Source: [Pantoea] beijingensis
GTDB lineage: Bacteria > Pseudomonadota > Gammaproteobacteria > Enterobacterales > Enterobacteriaceae
Length of the DNA stretch: 64,000 nt
Direction: 5' to 3'
Assembly: GCF_022647505.1 (NCBI RefSeq)
Contig: NZ_CP071409.1
Location: 1,860,001-1,924,000 of the forward strand
The notes under the pieces were generated by a model. That model was not told where the DNA came from. It saw only the letters and a list, made by a program, of their open reading frames with translations, and ran no database searches. How positions within the stretch are numbered: the stretch's first letter is position 1; each line of letters starts with the position of its first letter. The translations under genes and the position numbers were made by a program. Below are positions 1-9,529 of this stretch, piece by piece.

Positions 1-449
1 CAACATAAACCTTTCCATGCAATTTGCCGTGAAACGGCAGTGTAAACTAAAAGCTAATCGCTGCCAGCCACAGTAGCGAAAAAAGATAAATGGGGATAAA
101 TCGCAAAGTAAAAAAAATGTGAACTGATGAGTATGTATGCTGCAAAACGGTATTTTACCCATAAGTAAATGTTAAATACCTTGCTATTGAACGGTAATAC
201 GCAAACTTCTTCATATATTGGTCTGCTTTTATATTTTTTTAGCGTGATTGCTCCTTTCCAACCCGGACAGACTATGTCCTGCTCCAGGGCTCTGGTATGA
301 TGAGATGCAGTATAGCAGCCACTCTGTGTTGACGGGGCGGGCAGCGTTATTGCCTCTCCAAATAACGGAGAGTTGTTGACGAAGCGGGATGGCCCAGTAG
401 CCGTAACGTCAGGGAAGCTGGGTAAAACAAAAGTCACGAGAAAAAAGCT
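1..449. other. Intergenic region upstream of fadR
   Basis: No gene is supported here. The only long open frame (leftward, 54-437) has no recognisable domain, atypical composition and no convincing ribosome-binding site. A short perfect hairpin lies at 25-39 (TGCCGT/ACGGCA, 3-nt loop) and another at 354-372 (CTCTCC/GGAGAG). In E. coli the divergent neighbour of fadR is nhaB; if conserved, its start would lie left of this window, but nothing in the window shows it. Confidence 0.5.
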
Positions 450-1169
450 ATGGTGATCAAGGCGCAGAGCCCTGCGGGTTTCGCTGAAGAGTATATTATT
501 GAAAGTATTTGGAATAGCCGTTTTCCGCCAGGTTCTATTTTACCCGCTGAACGCGAGCTTTCTGAATTAATCGGTGTGACGCGTACCACGTTACGTGAGG
601 TGTTACAGAGACTGGCGCGTGACGGCTGGTTAACCATTCAGCATGGCAAACCTACCCGGGTTAATAATTTCTGGGAAACCTCCGGGCTGAATATCCTCGA
701 GACGCTTGCACGGCTGGATCACGATAGTGTTCCGCAACTTATTGATAATTTGCTGTCGGTTCGTACGAATATCTCCTCGATTTTTATTCGTCGGGCTATT
801 CGTCATTATCCACAGCAGGTACAGGAAGTGCTGGCAACCGCACGCGATGCTGACGATCGTGCTGATGCTTACACCGATCTGGATTACAGTATCTTCCGTG
901 GGCTGGCGTTCGCTTCCGGTAACCCCATTTATGGCTTGATCCTCAACGGGCTGAAAGGGCTTTATACTCGAGTTGGCCGTTATTATTTCTCCAATCCTGA
1001 GGCGCGAAAGCTGGCGCAAGATTTTTATCAGCAGCTTTCCGTTATTTGTGAAAAGCAGCAGATTGAGCTAATTGTAGAAGCTGTTAGGGCTTATGGACGC
1101 CGTAGCGGTGAAATCTGGCACAGTATGCAAAACGCCATGCCAGCAGATTTAGCACACCAGCGACGCTAG
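450..1169 (+). CDS. fadR: FadR, fatty acid metabolism transcriptional regulator
   Basis: GntR-family acyl-CoA-responsive regulator that represses fad degradation genes and activates fabA/fabB in E. coli. The product is 239 residues, exactly the E. coli length. The N-terminal winged helix-turn-helix (about 1-75) keeps the operator-contact residues R35, R45, R49 and H65 (segment [20 protein letters not shown]). The rest is the all-helical acyl-CoA binding domain, with [18 protein letters not shown] conserved. The start ATG at 450 gives the family start [11 protein letters not shown]; only a weak purine stretch (cgag) precedes it. A GC-rich hairpin terminator follows within 25 bp. It is convergent with ycgB, as in E. 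coli. Confidence 0.97.
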   Translation: MVIKAQSPAGFAEEYIIESIWNSRFPPGSILPAERELSELIGVTRTTLREVLQRLARDGWLTIQHGKPTRVNNFWETSGLNILETLARLDHDSVPQLIDNLLSVRTNISSIFIRRAIRHYPQQVQEVLATARDADDRADAYTDLDYSIFRGLAFASGNPIYGLILNGLKGLYTRVGRYYFSNPEARKLAQDFYQQLSVICEKQQIELIVEAVRAYGRRSGEIWHSMQNAMPADLAHQRR

Positions 1170-1191
1170 ACGTCGGGCATGAACGAGGTCG

Positions 1192-1223
1192 GGCCGGGTA
1201 CAGATTAGCTACCCGGCCTTTTT
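1192..1223 (+). terminator. fadR intrinsic terminator (possibly bidirectional)
   Basis: Nine-bp stem GGCCGGGTA / TACCCGGCC with a 9-nt loop followed by TTTTTA, placed between the convergent fadR and ycgB stop codons. Confidence 0.85.
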
Positions 1224-1231
1224 ATTGCCAT

Positions 1232-2767
1232 TTATAGTACGGATGGGCGGGGCGGACAGCGCTCAAGAATCTCTGTACTTCCATCTTCATTTTGCTGTTC
1301 AAGATGGATATCGAATCCCCACAGTCGATGGACGTGTTTCAGGACTTCCTTGCGGCTCTTATCGAGCGGGGCGCGATCGTGTGGAACGTAGCGTAGCGTA
1401 AGGGAACGGTCGCCGCGTAAGTCGACATTGTAAACCTGAATGTTAGGTTCCAGGTTGCTCAGATTGTACTGTGCTGAGAGCTGTTGGCGAATGGCGCGGT
1501 AACCTGCTTCATCGTGTATCGCGGCTATCTCAAGGTAGTTGTTGCGATCGTCATCCAGTACGGTAAACAAACGGAAATCGCGCATGACTTTCGGTGACAG
1601 GAACTGACTGATAAAGCTCTCATCTTTGAATTCGCGCATGGCAAAATGCACGGTTTCCAGCCAGTCTTTGCCAGCAATATCAGGAAACCAGTAACGATCT
1701 TCTTCCGTGGGGGACTGACAAATCCGCTTAATATCCTGGAACATAGCAAAGCCTAATGCATAGGGGTTAATACCGTTATACCACTGACTATTATAGGGCG
1801 GTTGATAAACCACGTTAGTGTGACTGTGCAAGAACTCCAGCATAAAGCGTTCCGATACTTTGCCCTCATCATACAGATGATTGAGGATGGTATAATGCCA
1901 GAAGGTCGCCCAGCCCTCGTTCATTACCTGTGTCTGTTTCTGCGGATAAAAATACTGGCTAACTTTACGCACAATGCGAAGAACTTCACGCTGCCACGGT
2001 TCCAGCAGCGGCGCGTTTTTTTCCATAAAGTAGAGTAAATTTTCCTGCGGTTCCGAAGGATAGCGCACGACTTCGGCCTGTACTTCCTCTTTTTCACGAC
2101 GGGGTAACGTGCGCCAAAGCGTGTTGACCTGGCTCTGCAGGTACTCCTCACGGCTTTGCTGACGAGCCTTCTCTTCCTGAAGCGATATCTTTTGCGGGCG
2201 TTTGTAGCGATCCACCCCGTAGTTCATCAATGCATGACAGGAGTCCAGTAACCGCTCAACGACTTCGACACCATAGCGTTCTTCACATTGTGTAATATAG
2301 TTTCGAGCAAATAACAGGTAATCCACAATCGAGCTGGCGTCAGTCCAGCTGCGAAACAGATAGTTATTTTTAAAAAAAGAGTTATGGCCATAGCAGGCAT
2401 GAGCCATCACCAGTGCCTGCATTGTAATGGTGTTTTCTTCCATCAAATAAGCAATACAGGGGTTAGAATTGATGACAATTTCATAGGCAAGCCCTTGCTG
2501 ACCGTGCTTATAGCGTTGTTCCGTCTCGATAAACTTCTTACCAAAGGACCAGTGTGCATAGTTGATGGGCATCCCGACGCTGGAATAGGCATCCATCATC
2601 TGTTCGGAGGTAATCACTTCGATTTGGTGCGGATAAGTATCGAGCCTATAGTGTTTTGCTACGCGGTCGATCTCTTCAAGATAAACATCAAGAAGGTCGA
2701 AGGTCCAGTCTGGCCCGTCACTGAGTCGTTTACTGTCCCTGATGTGATCGTCAAAAATTGTCGTCAT
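1232..2767 (-). CDS. ycgB: YcgB, SpoVR family protein
   Basis: 511-residue protein of the SpoVR family (E. coli YcgB is 510). The family is widespread and RpoS-linked in enterics; its biochemical role is unsettled, so no reaction is claimed. The whole length matches the family, including the segments HACYGHNSFFKNNYLF (about 123-138) and MNEGWATFWHYTILNHL (about 280-297), whose His/Glu pattern resembles a metal-site arrangement. The start ATG is preceded by gagggg at a 7-nt distance. It is transcribed divergently from dadA across a 650-bp spacer. Confidence 0.95.
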   Translation of the reverse strand: MTTIFDDHIRDSKRLSDGPDWTFDLLDVYLEEIDRVAKHYRLDTYPHQIEVITSEQMMDAYSSVGMPINYAHWSFGKKFIETEQRYKHGQQGLAYEIVINSNPCIAYLMEENTITMQALVMAHACYGHNSFFKNNYLFRSWTDASSIVDYLLFARNYITQCEERYGVEVVERLLDSCHALMNYGVDRYKRPQKISLQEEKARQQSREEYLQSQVNTLWRTLPRREKEEVQAEVVRYPSEPQENLLYFMEKNAPLLEPWQREVLRIVRKVSQYFYPQKQTQVMNEGWATFWHYTILNHLYDEGKVSERFMLEFLHSHTNVVYQPPYNSQWYNGINPYALGFAMFQDIKRICQSPTEEDRYWFPDIAGKDWLETVHFAMREFKDESFISQFLSPKVMRDFRLFTVLDDDRNNYLEIAAIHDEAGYRAIRQQLSAQYNLSNLEPNIQVYNVDLRGDRSLTLRYVPHDRAPLDKSRKEVLKHVHRLWGFDIHLEQQNEDGSTEILERCPPRPSVL

Positions 2768-3419
2768 AGCGCACCCCTCTTATGTGGGCCCGGTTGCACA
2801 TAGCACATAAGCGCCAGATCCGGGACCATTACATTTTGAGACTTCCATGCGGTGTTTTACCAGGGAAGTTCGAAAAACTGAGTGAATACTTCAATGATAG
2901 TTCACTGTCTCCCATACGAAACAGGAAAACAAATGAAAATTTCCAACCGAAAATAGAGTGTTAAACAAAAAAACAGTAAAAATAAGCATAATATGCCGTG
3001 AAGTAACTTATTCTTGGTTCAAGTGTTTGTTTTTTTGCTGAATGATTAGCGGTTTTTTTTCTGCTGTCAGAAGAAAAATAAGCGAATATTGTTATTTTTT
3101 ATCATCAAAAAGCCATTTTTAATAAAATAAGCTACTGTATCTCGTCACTCACCTTGTTTTTTATTACCTGTAAGGTAAAAAAGATGTGAAATGTATCACC
3201 GCCAGATGATGATACTTGCAGTAGTATCATCCACCGATTTTGCGCGGATAAAGCAGTATATTGTTCTATGCTAATTTTATTGAGCATGCCGCATTTATTG
3301 ATGATGCTCGGGTACCTGCGATTCTGAGCATTGTCCGTGCAAGGGACTCATAAAATGACTGGGTGAGCTCGCCTCACGTAAGTGATTTTTCCTCTATTAT
3401 GAACCGCCATGGAGTGTGT
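2768..3419. other. ycgB-dadA divergent regulatory region
   Basis: Spacer of 652 bp with no supported gene. The middle (about 2930-3170) is strongly AT-rich with several A and T tracts, typical of Lrp/H-NS-bound enteric promoters. dadA of E. coli is controlled by Lrp and CRP. A near-consensus CRP site (listed separately) lies 220 bp before dadA. Confidence 0.6.
3185..3200 (+). promoter_or_regulatory. CRP-binding-site-like sequence upstream of dadA
   Basis: TGTGA-AATGTA-TCACC matches the CRP consensus TGTGA-N6-TCACA in 9 of 10 core positions. CRP control of dadAX is established in E. coli; use of this particular site is inferred. Confidence 0.7.
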
Positions 3420-4724
3420 ATGCGTGTTGTGATTCTGGGAAGTGGAGTTGTTGGCGTTACAAGCGCCTGGTACCTGTCACAAGCAGGCCATGACGTGACG
3501 GTGATAGATCGCCAGTCTGGACCAGCACTTGAGACAAGCGCCGGTAATGCCGGTCAAATATCCCCTGGCTACGCCGCGCCTTGGGCCGCGCCTGGGGTTC
3601 CACTAAAAGCGATCAAATGGATGTTTCAGCGCCACGCCCCGCTTGCTATCCGCCTTGACGGTAGTCGTTTCCAACTGGAATGGATGTGGCAGATGCTCCG
3701 CAATTGTGACATGCAGCATTACCAGCAGAATAAAAGTCGCATGGTGCGTATTGCGGAATATAGCCGTGATTGTCTGAAAGCTTTACGTGAGCAAACAGGC
3801 ATTGCTTATGAAGGGCGGCAGGGCGGTACGTTGCAGCTATTTCGTACTGAACAACAGTACCAAAGCGCCGCCAAAGATATTGCGGTGCTGGAAGAAGCGG
3901 GTGTGCCATATCAGCTGCTGGAGGCGAATCAGCTTGCGCAGGTGGAACCTGCACTGTCAAAAACGCATCAAAAATTGAGCGGTGGTTTACGCCTGCCTAA
4001 TGATGAAACCGGCGATTGTCAGCTTTTTACCCAGCGACTGGCAGAGATGGCGGCAGCCGAGGGCGTGACGTTCCGCTACAACATGTCGGTGGATCACCTT
4101 CTACGCGATGGCAATCATATCTATGGCGTCAAATGTGGCGAAGAAGTCATAAAGGCGGATAGCTATGTGGTGGCATTGGGATCTTTTTCGACTGCACTGC
4201 TGCATAATATTTTATCTATCCCGGTTTATCCATTAAAGGGCTATTCGCTGACGATTCCGATAAAAGATGAGTCGGCGGCTCCGGTCTCGACCGTTCTTGA
4301 TGAAACTTACAAAGTTGCGATTACCCGTTTTGATAAACGTATTCGCGTCGGGGGCATGGCTGAGATTGTCGGTTTCAATGATAAGCTGCTGCCTGCCCGC
4401 AGGGAAACGCTGGAAATGGTGGTCCGCGATCTTTATCCCAGTGGTGGACATATTGAGCAGGCAACCTTCTGGAGTGGACTGCGCCCGATGACGCCTGATG
4501 GTACCCCTATCGTAGGCAGAACCCCGCTGAATAATCTTTTTTTGAATACCGGGCATGGAACACTCGGCTGGACAATGTCCTGCGGTTCAGGGCTGCTACT
4601 TTCTGATATCATTTCCGGTAAACGTCCGGATATTGCGGCAGACGACCTGTCGGTGCTGCGCTATTTACCAGGGTTCTCACCGGCCACGTCCCCTCTGTTA
4701 CAGCGTGTTAACACCAGCAGGTAA
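3420..4724 (+). CDS. dadA: DadA, D-amino acid dehydrogenase small subunit
   Basis: FAD-dependent membrane-associated enzyme that oxidatively deaminates D-alanine and other D-amino acids to 2-oxo acids, feeding electrons to the respiratory chain. The product is 434 residues (E. coli 432). The N-terminal dinucleotide-binding motif is [17 protein letters not shown], and the C-terminal FAD/substrate region is [17 protein letters not shown] and [16 protein letters not shown]. The ATG at 3420 was chosen because it yields the family start MRVVILGSG and has ggag 6 nt upstream; an in-frame upstream extension from 3363 is unlike the family. dadX follows, but after 123 bp, much further than the few bases in E. 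coli. Confidence 0.96.
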   Translation: MRVVILGSGVVGVTSAWYLSQAGHDVTVIDRQSGPALETSAGNAGQISPGYAAPWAAPGVPLKAIKWMFQRHAPLAIRLDGSRFQLEWMWQMLRNCDMQHYQQNKSRMVRIAEYSRDCLKALREQTGIAYEGRQGGTLQLFRTEQQYQSAAKDIAVLEEAGVPYQLLEANQLAQVEPALSKTHQKLSGGLRLPNDETGDCQLFTQRLAEMAAAEGVTFRYNMSVDHLLRDGNHIYGVKCGEEVIKADSYVVALGSFSTALLHNILSIPVYPLKGYSLTIPIKDESAAPVSTVLDETYKVAITRFDKRIRVGGMAEIVGFNDKLLPARRETLEMVVRDLYPSGGHIEQATFWSGLRPMTPDGTPIVGRTPLNNLFLNTGHGTLGWTMSCGSGLLLSDIISGKRPDIAADDLSVLRYLPGFSPATSPLLQRVNTSR

Positions 4725-4847
4725 CACATTCAGGAACGATCCGATTTATCGGTTTGGTACACCTGTGTCGGGTACGGCATAAGTTGCAGGCTCTGCTTAG
4801 GCGGAGCGGTGGGCATATAACGCGTTACGGTTATTGAAGGAGAGGTT

Positions 4848-5918
4848 ATGTCACGTCCGATTGTCGCAACCATCAATACGGCGGCGTTGCGACAAAACCT
4901 GGCGATCGCACGCCAGGCTGCGCCAAATTCACGCGTATGGTCTGTGGTAAAGGCTAATGCATATGGGCATGGTCTTGATCGTGTCTGGTCAAGTTTGTCC
5001 GATACAGATGGTTTTGCATTACTTAACCTCGAAGAAGCCATCTTGCTGCGTGAGCGTGGCTGGAAGAAGCCGATTTTATTGCTTGAGGGTTTTTTCCATG
5101 CGGATGAGCTGGAAATCCTCGATCGCTACCGTCTCACTACCAGCGTACATAGCAACTGGCAAATTAAGGCGCTTGCGGAGGCCGAGCTTACCGCGCCTCT
5201 GGATATTTATGTCAAGATGAATAGTGGCATGAATCGTCTTGGGTTTCAGCCAGAACAAATCGGTAATGTTTGGCATAAGTTGCGTGCGCTGCCGAACGTC
5301 AGCGAGATGACATTAATGGCGCATTTTGCTGAGGCAGAAAAAAACGAAGGTATTATCGCGCCGATGGCACGTGTTGAACACGTTGCTGAAGGGTTGGAAT
5401 GTCCACGCTCGTTGGCTAACTCAGCGGCAACGTTATGGCATCAGCAGACCCATTTTGATTGGGTGCGTCCGGGTATTATTTTATATGGCGCATCACCCAG
5501 CGGCCATTGGCAGGATATTGCAGGTACCGGACTTAAACCGGTGATGACGCTTACCAGCGAAATCATTGGTGTACAAAATCTGAAACAGGGCGATGGCGTT
5601 GGATACAGTAGCCTTTATCGTGCCAGCGGTGAGCAACGTATTGGCGTCGTTGCATGCGGGTATGCGGACGGTTATCCGCGTCACGCACCGACAGGGACGC
5701 CAGTTATGGTTGACGGCGTTCGTACGCGAACGCTGGGCGCGGTATCAATGGATATGATTATGGTGGATTTAACGCCGTGTCCGCAGGCAGGGATTGGTAC
5801 AAGGGTTGAGCTGTGGGGCGACACCGTCAAAATTGACGATGTCGCCGGCGCGGCCGGTACCGTGGGCTATGAATTGATGTGCGCACTGGCACCACGAGTA
5901 CCGGTTGACGTTTCCTGA
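4848..5918 (+). CDS. dadX: DadX, catabolic alanine racemase
   Basis: PLP-dependent racemase that converts L-alanine to D-alanine, the substrate of DadA, in L-alanine catabolism. At 356 residues it has the E. coli DadX length. The PLP lysine is K35 in [10 protein letters not shown]; the second catalytic residue is the Tyr of GYSSLYRA. The start ATG has aaggagagg just upstream. Being next to dadA identifies it as DadX rather than biosynthetic Alr. Its terminator hairpin lies within the 3' end of the convergent transporter gene. Confidence 0.95.
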   Translation: MSRPIVATINTAALRQNLAIARQAAPNSRVWSVVKANAYGHGLDRVWSSLSDTDGFALLNLEEAILLRERGWKKPILLLEGFFHADELEILDRYRLTTSVHSNWQIKALAEAELTAPLDIYVKMNSGMNRLGFQPEQIGNVWHKLRALPNVSEMTLMAHFAEAEKNEGIIAPMARVEHVAEGLECPRSLANSAATLWHQQTHFDWVRPGIILYGASPSGHWQDIAGTGLKPVMTLTSEIIGVQNLKQGDGVGYSSLYRASGEQRIGVVACGYADGYPRHAPTGTPVMVDGVRTRTLGAVSMDMIMVDLTPCPQAGIGTRVELWGDTVKIDDVAGAAGTVGYELMCALAPRVPVDVS

Positions 5919-5922
5919 GCTT

Positions 5923-7113
5923 TCAGAGCGCGGTAATTTTGCCGCGCACTTTTTTACTGCTGCGCCAGGCGATAAAAATCGCGGTGGCACCAATAAGCAT
6001 CATCAACGCCAGCGCGGTTTTCTCTCTGAGCGGTAACGCCATCATCAGTAATCCTGCTGAAGACCCCCCGGCCATCTGAATGAAACCAGCGAGCGCTGAA
6101 GCGACCCCAGCCTGTTGCTGGTAAGGCTCCAGCGCATAGCTGGTGGCCGGACCGACGGTGAATGCCAAACCTGCTACGGCGATTGCGACCGGTACCATAT
6201 ACAGAGCCCAGTGTATTTGCCAGCTTTCAGGTAGCAGCGTCTCGCCGCCATAAAGTAAGATCGCACCGATAATCATTGTCAGACTACCAATCGCCAGGCA
6301 TACAGGGCGGCCTACTTTACGAATCATTTTGTTAACCAGCACGCTCACCAGCATGATCCAGAAACCATTTGCACCAAAGGCGATCGAGAATTGTAATGGA
6401 CTCAGTTTCCCGGTGGTCATTAATACCTGAGGAGCCAGCGAGACATAGGTCAGCACCATTCCCATTGCTCCTGCATTAGCAAAGGTAAAAGCGAGAAAGA
6501 GCGGTTGTTTGAAAATTTGCCAGTACTGGCTCAGGGGCAAACTTTTTACCGGCTGCGTGTTTTGTGGGCGCGTTTCGGGCAAAAAGCCGATAACAATCAG
6601 GCTAACCAGTACTGCGTAACTGGTAAGAAACCAGAAAGGAGCTCTCCAGTCCAGGAGGTCGGCAAGGAAGCCACCAAGCATTGGTGCCAGGGCCGGTACA
6701 ATATTTAATGCGCCGTTAAGAAAACCATAGGCGCGCGCCGCCTCATCACCGTCTAGCCGATCGCGTACGCCGCTAAACGCAACCACTGCGGTACAACAAA
6801 CGGCCGTTCCCTGAATCAACCGAGCGATAAGGAACATTGGCCAGTTTACAGCGGTTGCCCCAAGGATACTCCCGACGACATAGAGTAGCAGGCCGACAAT
6901 GGCGATCGGTTTGCGGCCAAAATTATCCACCAGCGGTCCGGCAACAATCTGCCCCAAACCCATAACCAGCAGAAACAGCGGGATCGTTGCTTGAATATTG
7001 CTTACCGGGGTCGTCAGCCCACTGGCAATTTGCGGGAGTGTGGGTAAATAGAGGTCGATACCTAGCGGTCCCAGCAGAACCAGACTGAGTAAAATCAGCG
7101 TAAATTTTTGCAT
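5923..7113 (-). CDS. MFS drug efflux transporter, Bcr/CflA type
   Basis: Inner-membrane proton-coupled exporter of the major facilitator superfamily (DHA1, Bcr/CflA/EmrD-like), 396 residues with about 12 hydrophobic segments. The family motif DIYLPTLP-like GIDLYLPTLPQIASGL is at residues 13-28, and the loop 2-3 motif A GPLVDNFGRKPIAIVG at about 62-77. LIQGTAVCCTAV corresponds to TM4. The substrate cannot be told. The start MQKFTLIL at 7113 fits the family although it has no Shine-Dalgarno; an in-frame GTG at 7188 would add 25 hydrophobic residues and also lacks one. It sits between dadX and nhaP2, which are neighbours in E. coli without it, so it is an accessory insertion or a lineage gene. 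Confidence 0.85.
   Translation of the reverse strand: MQKFTLILLSLVLLGPLGIDLYLPTLPQIASGLTTPVSNIQATIPLFLLVMGLGQIVAGPLVDNFGRKPIAIVGLLLYVVGSILGATAVNWPMFLIARLIQGTAVCCTAVVAFSGVRDRLDGDEAARAYGFLNGALNIVPALAPMLGGFLADLLDWRAPFWFLTSYAVLVSLIVIGFLPETRPQNTQPVKSLPLSQYWQIFKQPLFLAFTFANAGAMGMVLTYVSLAPQVLMTTGKLSPLQFSIAFGANGFWIMLVSVLVNKMIRKVGRPVCLAIGSLTMIIGAILLYGGETLLPESWQIHWALYMVPVAIAVAGLAFTVGPATSYALEPYQQQAGVASALAGFIQMAGGSSAGLLMMALPLREKTALALMMLIGATAIFIAWRSSKKVRGKITAL
5928..5955 (+). terminator. dadX intrinsic terminator
   Basis: GCGCGG-N8-CCGCGC stem followed by ac and TTTTTT. It overlaps the last codons of the convergent MFS gene, since the two stop codons are only about 4 bp apart. Confidence 0.8.
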
Positions 7114-7223
7114 TATAGGAAGTAATTTCAGATAACCAGCGAGCCGCACAGGGTAGTAGCTAGCGGTGGAAAAGGGAAGGAGAAACACAAGGTAAAGTCA
7201 TTTACCCGGAGTAACCCGCTCAT

Positions 7224-7257
7224 AAAAAAACCGCCAACACTAAAAAATGAGGGCGGT
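7224..7257 (-). terminator. Terminator of the small unknown gene
   Basis: On the minus strand, ACCGCC...GGCGGT around a 16-nt loop is followed by TTTTTTT. It lies 10 bp beyond the stop codon of the 77-residue gene. Confidence 0.8.
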
Positions 7258-7266
7258 GGTGCTCAA

Positions 7267-7500
7267 TTATGCGGGTTTTTTCAATATCCAGTGGTCATGC
7301 TCTTTATCATAATGTCCAATAGCAAGGTCGGTTTCCTTGCCATCAATCCAGGCGGGAACACTGGTCTCTGGGTCCCAACCGTCTAGTTGGTAGCTTAGTC
7401 CGGGATTGGTATGACAGGGGATGCTGATCGTTTCGCTATTTTCAGCTCCAAGCTCTGCATCAATAATCTCGTAACGGCCAATTTTGACAACATTGCCCAT
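7267..7500 (-). CDS. Conserved-looking small hypothetical protein (77 aa)
   Basis: I do not recognise this protein. It is acidic and soluble, with no signal peptide or membrane segment. It begins MGNVVKIGRYEI, has one Cys (SIPCHTNPG) and a Trp/Asp-rich C-terminal half (LDGWDPETSVPAWIDGKET, then HYDKEHDHWILKKPA). It looks genuine: the ATG at 7500 has gggag 8 nt upstream, codon use is like its neighbours, and a strong intrinsic terminator follows the stop. An upstream in-frame extension to 7524 would skip that ribosome-binding site. It lies between nhaP2 and the MFS exporter on the same strand, 70 bp downstream of nhaP2, so it may be cotranscribed with nhaP2. Confidence 0.75.
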   Translation of the reverse strand: MGNVVKIGRYEIIDAELGAENSETISIPCHTNPGLSYQLDGWDPETSVPAWIDGKETDLAIGHYDKEHDHWILKKPA

Positions 7501-7571
7501 GATAGTCTCCCTTTGAAATGACACGAATATTAAGCATAGTCGCTCATAGCAATAACGGATCTGCTCCAGGA

Positions 7572-9299
7572 TTATTCTTTCTCTATCGGCACGCGCACGC
7601 CGATTTTTACGACCTGATTATCTTCTTTTTCGGCCACGGTCCAGAGAAGATCCTTCCATTCAACCTGGTCACCGACGACAGGCGCACCACCTATTAGTCC
7701 TAACACCAACTGCCCCAGCGTTTGTTGATCGTCCGTATCTTCATCTAACTCCAAACCGTATATTTGCGAAACATCGCGCAGTCGTGCATCGGCCTCAAGG
7801 ATAAAATCACCAAAGAAACGCTGATCCAACGATACCGGCGGTGACTGGCTAAACAATTTGCCCAGCGCGGGTAGATCGCGCTCACGTCCGATAACGCAGA
7901 GCACATCACCTTCTTTCAGGCGTGTGTTACCCGTCGGATGCAGTAGCAGATTATTGCGAAATAGTGCGGCGATGCGTGTTTCCCTGGGCATATGTAAATC
8001 GCGGAGTGCTGCACCGACACACCATTTATCGGCGCTAAGTTGATAGACAAACTGTTCCCATGGATTTTCAGGGTGGATATCCAGCCCGACACGGTTAATC
8101 GGTGATGCAGTAGGGGGAACAATGACGCGCGCCTTACGCGCAACGTATCCCAAGGATGTTCCCTGAAGCATCAGCGAGACTAATACCACAAAAAAAGCGA
8201 TATTAAAGTACAAGGAAGCATTTTCCAGTCCGGCCATCATTGGAAAAACGGCAAGGATAATAGGTACTGCGCCACGTAAGCCGACCCAACTGATAAAAAA
8301 ACGTTCCCGGGTATTAAAACCGCGGAATGGCAGCAGGCCAACCAGGATTGAGAGTGGCCGGGCGACGAGTATTAACCACAGTGACAGGATCATCGCAGGG
8401 ATTGCGATATGCCATAAATCTGACGGGGTAACCAACATGCCCAGTACCAGGAACATGCCAATCTGGCTCAGCCAGGCCATGCCATCGAACGTTTGTAAAA
8501 TCCCGTGTCGGTTGCGAATGGGGCGGTTACCGAGCAGAAAGCCACACAGATAAACGGCTAAAATGCCACTACCTTCCAGGACGGTCGTCAAGGCAAAAAC
8601 CAATATACCTCCGCTTACGGCAAGCAGGGGATACAGGCCATTGGCAAGCGAGATTCGGTTGATGAGCTGCTGCAGCGCCCAGCCCCCTCCAAGGCCAAGT
8701 ACAATACCGAGTCCGAATTGTTGAATAAGATGCACAATGAACATCCAGTCCAGCCCGGTCTGCCCTTTTTGTATCATTTCTATCAGCGTGATGGTAAGAA
8801 AAACCGCCATCGGATCGTTACTGCCTGACTCGATTTCGAGCGTGGCATTAACCCTCTCATTCAGGCCTTTACCGCCGAGTAGGGAGAAAACGGCAGCGGC
8901 ATCCGTTGAACCGATAATGGCTCCCACTAAAAAGCCCTGCATTAAATCAAGCTTAAAGAGCCAGGCTGCCACTACGCCGGTTAATCCTGAAGTGATTAAA
9001 ACCCCCACCGTCGCCAGCGAAAGCGCCGGACCAAGCGCGACCTTAAACGAACTGGCTTGGGTGCGCATGCCACCGTCCAGCAGAATTATCGCCAGTGCGA
9101 GGTTGGAAATCAGGTAGGCGGCAGGATAGTTATCAAATGCAATGCCACCAATTCCATCCACACCTGCCAGCATGCCCAGAACCAGGAATATCACCAGAAT
9201 AGGAATGCCGAGACGTGATGAAAATGAGCTTAACAGGATGCTCGAAGCAACCAGCACAGAACCGATGATGAATAAACTGTAGATCGCGCTGGCTTCCAA
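7572..9299 (-). CDS. nhaP2: NhaP2 (CvrA), K+/H+ antiporter
   Basis: CPA1-family potassium/proton antiporter of the inner membrane, 575 residues (E. coli CvrA 578). About 12-13 transmembrane segments (1-400) contain the ion-site motif [14 protein letters not shown] and [13 protein letters not shown] cytoplasmic TrkA_C regulatory domain (about 415-490; [17 protein letters not shown]) and a CorC/HlyC-type C-terminal domain ending [18 protein letters not shown] follow. The start is TTG at 9299 (family start MEAS/MDAT) with aggag 10 nt upstream; no closer ATG fits. Neighbours are the small unknown gene downstream and yeaH upstream. Confidence 0.95.
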   Translation of the reverse strand: MEASAIYSLFIIGSVLVASSILLSSFSSRLGIPILVIFLVLGMLAGVDGIGGIAFDNYPAAYLISNLALAIILLDGGMRTQASSFKVALGPALSLATVGVLITSGLTGVVAAWLFKLDLMQGFLVGAIIGSTDAAAVFSLLGGKGLNERVNATLEIESGSNDPMAVFLTITLIEMIQKGQTGLDWMFIVHLIQQFGLGIVLGLGGGWALQQLINRISLANGLYPLLAVSGGILVFALTTVLEGSGILAVYLCGFLLGNRPIRNRHGILQTFDGMAWLSQIGMFLVLGMLVTPSDLWHIAIPAMILSLWLILVARPLSILVGLLPFRGFNTRERFFISWVGLRGAVPIILAVFPMMAGLENASLYFNIAFFVVLVSLMLQGTSLGYVARKARVIVPPTASPINRVGLDIHPENPWEQFVYQLSADKWCVGAALRDLHMPRETRIAALFRNNLLLHPTGNTRLKEGDVLCVIGRERDLPALGKLFSQSPPVSLDQRFFGDFILEADARLRDVSQIYGLELDEDTDDQQTLGQLVLGLIGGAPVVGDQVEWKDLLWTVAEKEDNQVVKIGVRVPIEKE

Positions 9300-9498
9300 T
9301 TGTGCAAATCTCCTGTGTGCAAAACGGTGGGTATTTTTACAGTGTGTTGAAGGCGTAGGAAAATGTCAAAAGTTTACCGGAATGCAAGCCGTTGAATATT
9401 CACTTTTGATAGCGAACTAACATAACCCAATTTTGCTACGGGCAAATGATCATCAGTGCGTTAGGTGAGGGAATTTTGCGGATTGCTGGCAGGAAAGG

Positions 9499-9525
9499 AA
9501 AAAGCCAGACACGTTGTCCGGCTTA
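9499..9525 (-). terminator. yeaGH operon terminator
   Basis: Minus-strand hairpin AAGCCGGACA / TGTCTGGCTT (one mismatch) followed by TTTCC, 5 bp past the yeaH stop codon. Confidence 0.75.
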
Positions 9526-9529
9526 AGGG

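Noticed and set aside
54..437. 127-codon leftward open frame upstream of fadR
   Set aside because: No family resemblance, cysteine- and phenylalanine-rich low-quality translation, no ribosome-binding site, and it overlaps the fadR promoter region.
806..814. Perfect DnaA box TTATCCACA
   Set aside because: Single copy inside the fadR coding sequence with no cluster of further boxes, so no replication origin is implied.
3340..3395. Second ERIC element before dadA (gactgggtgagctcg ... acgtaagtga)
   Set aside because: Resembles short pieces of ERIC but in the wrong order and without the terminal inverted repeats.
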